This document shows positions 5,603 to 6,374 of a stretch of DNA of 6,374 nt, piece after piece. The position numbers and the translations under genes were made by a program. The first letter of the stretch is position 1, and each line of letters opens with the position of its first letter. This DNA comes from an uncultured Desulfobacterales bacterium. GTDB taxonomy: Bacteria > Desulfobacterota > Desulfobacteria > Desulfobacterales > JAFDCJ01. The stretch covers positions 1 to 6,374 of the forward strand of contig CALZJV010000680.1 in NCBI GenBank assembly GCA_945787595.1, in the 5' to 3' direction. The notes beneath the pieces are model-generated. The model had not been told where the DNA came from. It worked only from the letters and a program-made list of their open reading frames with translations, and did not search any database.

Positions 5603-5674
5603 TAAGTAGCTGTATTCATAGAATAGTCTTGATAACACAAGATATTTGTCCTCAAAAATTTAGGGAGAATAAAG

Positions 5675-6301
5675 ATGATCGGGAAAAAACCAATCATCGC
5701 AATAGTTGGAAGCATAAGAGAAGAAACTGTAGATCAAGGAAGCGAAGCCGAAGCCCGAACGGCATGTCGTGAACTAGGACAGAAGCTTGCTGAGAAAGGA
5801 TTTCGTATCGCGGTATATTCTAATGATCCCCAGTTCATTGAACCTTATTTTGTGGCTGGATATGTAGCTACTGGCAAAGCGAAAAAAGAGTCTATCGTTT
5901 GCTATTATCCACAAGGACAAAGTTTCAATTTCCCAGAGATGACAAAAGACGACTCCTTTTTCAGAAGGGTTATTGATTCCAATACGGATTGGGAAGTCTC
6001 GTATTACAGATCGCTTGCTGATGTCAATGGAGTACTTATTCTGGGTGGAGGGTACTCGACATTGATCACGGGTCACATAGCCTTGAGCCGGGAACTTCCC
6101 ACGGTTTCAATTGGTCACTTCGGCGGGCAGGCAAGGAGGATCTGGGAGCACATAGCGTCGAAGCCTGGTCTTATTGAAGATGAAGATGTTCAGGCCATGG
6201 CTGCATGGACCTCGCGATCTGCGGAAGAGTGTGTCAATTCCTTGATAGGTCAGCGCAAGAGACTCAAAGAGAAACTAACCCTACAACGAAACATAAGTTG
6301 A
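5675..6301 (+). CDS. SLOG/LOG-like Rossmann-fold protein, possible nucleotide sensor or hydrolase
   Basis: The 208-aa soluble protein starts with a beta strand and glycine turn, PIIAIVGSIREE (6-17), then a helix EAEARTACRELGQKLAEKGFRIAVYS (24-49). The centre has DWEVSYYRSLADVNGVLILGGGYSTLITGHIAL (105-137); GGGYST (124-129) takes the place of the phosphate-binding GGxGT loop of LOG/DprA-like (SLOG) proteins, and HFGGQARRIWEHI (148-160) follows. SLOG domains bind or cleave nucleotide-derived ligands and are frequent in defence and conflict systems, often joined to a membrane or effector segment. Here the protein ends in a basic helix (QRKRLKEKL) right after the domain, with no transmembrane part and no co-transcribed partner. 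AGGGAG (5662-5667) is a good ribosome site. The subfamily and ligand are not determined; the fold assignment is from motif recognition. Confidence 0.65.
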   Translation: MIGKKPIIAIVGSIREETVDQGSEAEARTACRELGQKLAEKGFRIAVYSNDPQFIEPYFVAGYVATGKAKKESIVCYYPQGQSFNFPEMTKDDSFFRRVIDSNTDWEVSYYRSLADVNGVLILGGGYSTLITGHIALSRELPTVSIGHFGGQARRIWEHIASKPGLIEDEDVQAMAAWTSRSAEECVNSLIGQRKRLKEKLTLQRNIS

Positions 6302-6323
6302 TTTGATCGACTTTTTAATTTTT
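6295..6323 (+). terminator. Intrinsic terminator overlapping the SLOG stop codon
   Basis: AAGTTGA (6295-6301) pairs with TCGACTT (6307-6313) over 7 bp (one G-U), with loop TTTGA, and is followed by a T-rich tract TTTAATTTTTTT. The left arm includes the TGA stop, so the transcript ends immediately after the gene, arguing that it is a single-gene unit. The remaining bases to the window end show nothing recognisable. Confidence 0.7.
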
Positions 6324-6374
6324 TTCTTTCGATGTGAAAGATATGCCGCATGATTTTTTTTCTGGATCCATAAT

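Larger units (their letters stand above)
5085..5674. other. 590-bp region between ihfA and the SLOG gene without an ordinary gene
   Basis: The left third holds the ihfA promoter (minus strand). The middle carries a long inverted repeat AATGGCA (5209-5215)/TGCCATT (5258-5264), then the mini-ORF and terminator entered separately. From about 5371 the DNA is AT-rich, and the only signals are the candidate promoter and hairpins upstream of the SLOG gene. No tRNA, CRISPR repeat or longer coding frame is apparent on either strand; the open frames of up to 77 codons here overlap ihfA antisense and have no ribosome site. Confidence 0.6.

Noticed and set aside
1..6374. CRISPR array, tRNA or rRNA
   Set aside because: No regularly spaced direct repeats and no cloverleaf or rRNA-like segments were seen.

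Overview
This window looks like accessory DNA from a Gram-negative bacterium, most likely a sulfate-reducer-type Desulfobacterota. That assignment is an inference from moderate G+C, IHF-alpha and YciH homologues, and the style of the transposition genes; no taxonomic marker such as rRNA is present.

Left part (2-3847, + strand): five closely spaced co-directional genes form a compact transposition operon. In order they encode (1) a zinc-ribbon/HTH protein whose 5' end lies outside the window, (2) a 98-aa CHC2-type (DnaG-like) zinc finger, (3) a 188-aa DNA-metabolism-like protein of unknown role, (4) a 557-aa DDE transposase of the Mu A/TnsB/TniA kind with catalytic candidates D164, D233 and E277, and (5) a roughly 211-aa AAA ATPase of the MuB/TnsC/TniB kind with clear Walker A and B motifs. 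The expected logic is that the ATPase selects and marks the target, the DDE enzyme cuts and joins the ends, and the small zinc proteins recognise DNA or assist. No cargo and no clear element ends are visible here.

Boundary (3848-4438): a 336-bp gene-free stretch contains several inverted repeats and then a strong promoter whose spacer and -10 are covered by a near-perfect 22-bp palindrome (4106-4127), as in an autoregulated toxin-antitoxin operon. The promoter faces an 84-aa ORF that looks like the N-terminal stump of a longer protein, ending 9 bp before the next convergent gene.

Middle (4448-5084, - strand): a two-gene operon of ihfA (IHF alpha subunit) followed by yciH (eIF1/SUI1-family), overlapping by 8 bp, with a good -35 box and an inverted repeat upstream.

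Right part (5085-6374): a 590-bp region with no ordinary gene. It holds a four-codon mini-ORF with a strong ribosome binding site running straight into a 14-bp-stem intrinsic terminator, and then a candidate promoter and a potentially switching hairpin ahead of a 208-aa SLOG/LOG-like Rossmann protein (possible nucleotide sensor or hydrolase). That gene ends in its own intrinsic terminator, whose stem overlaps the stop codon.
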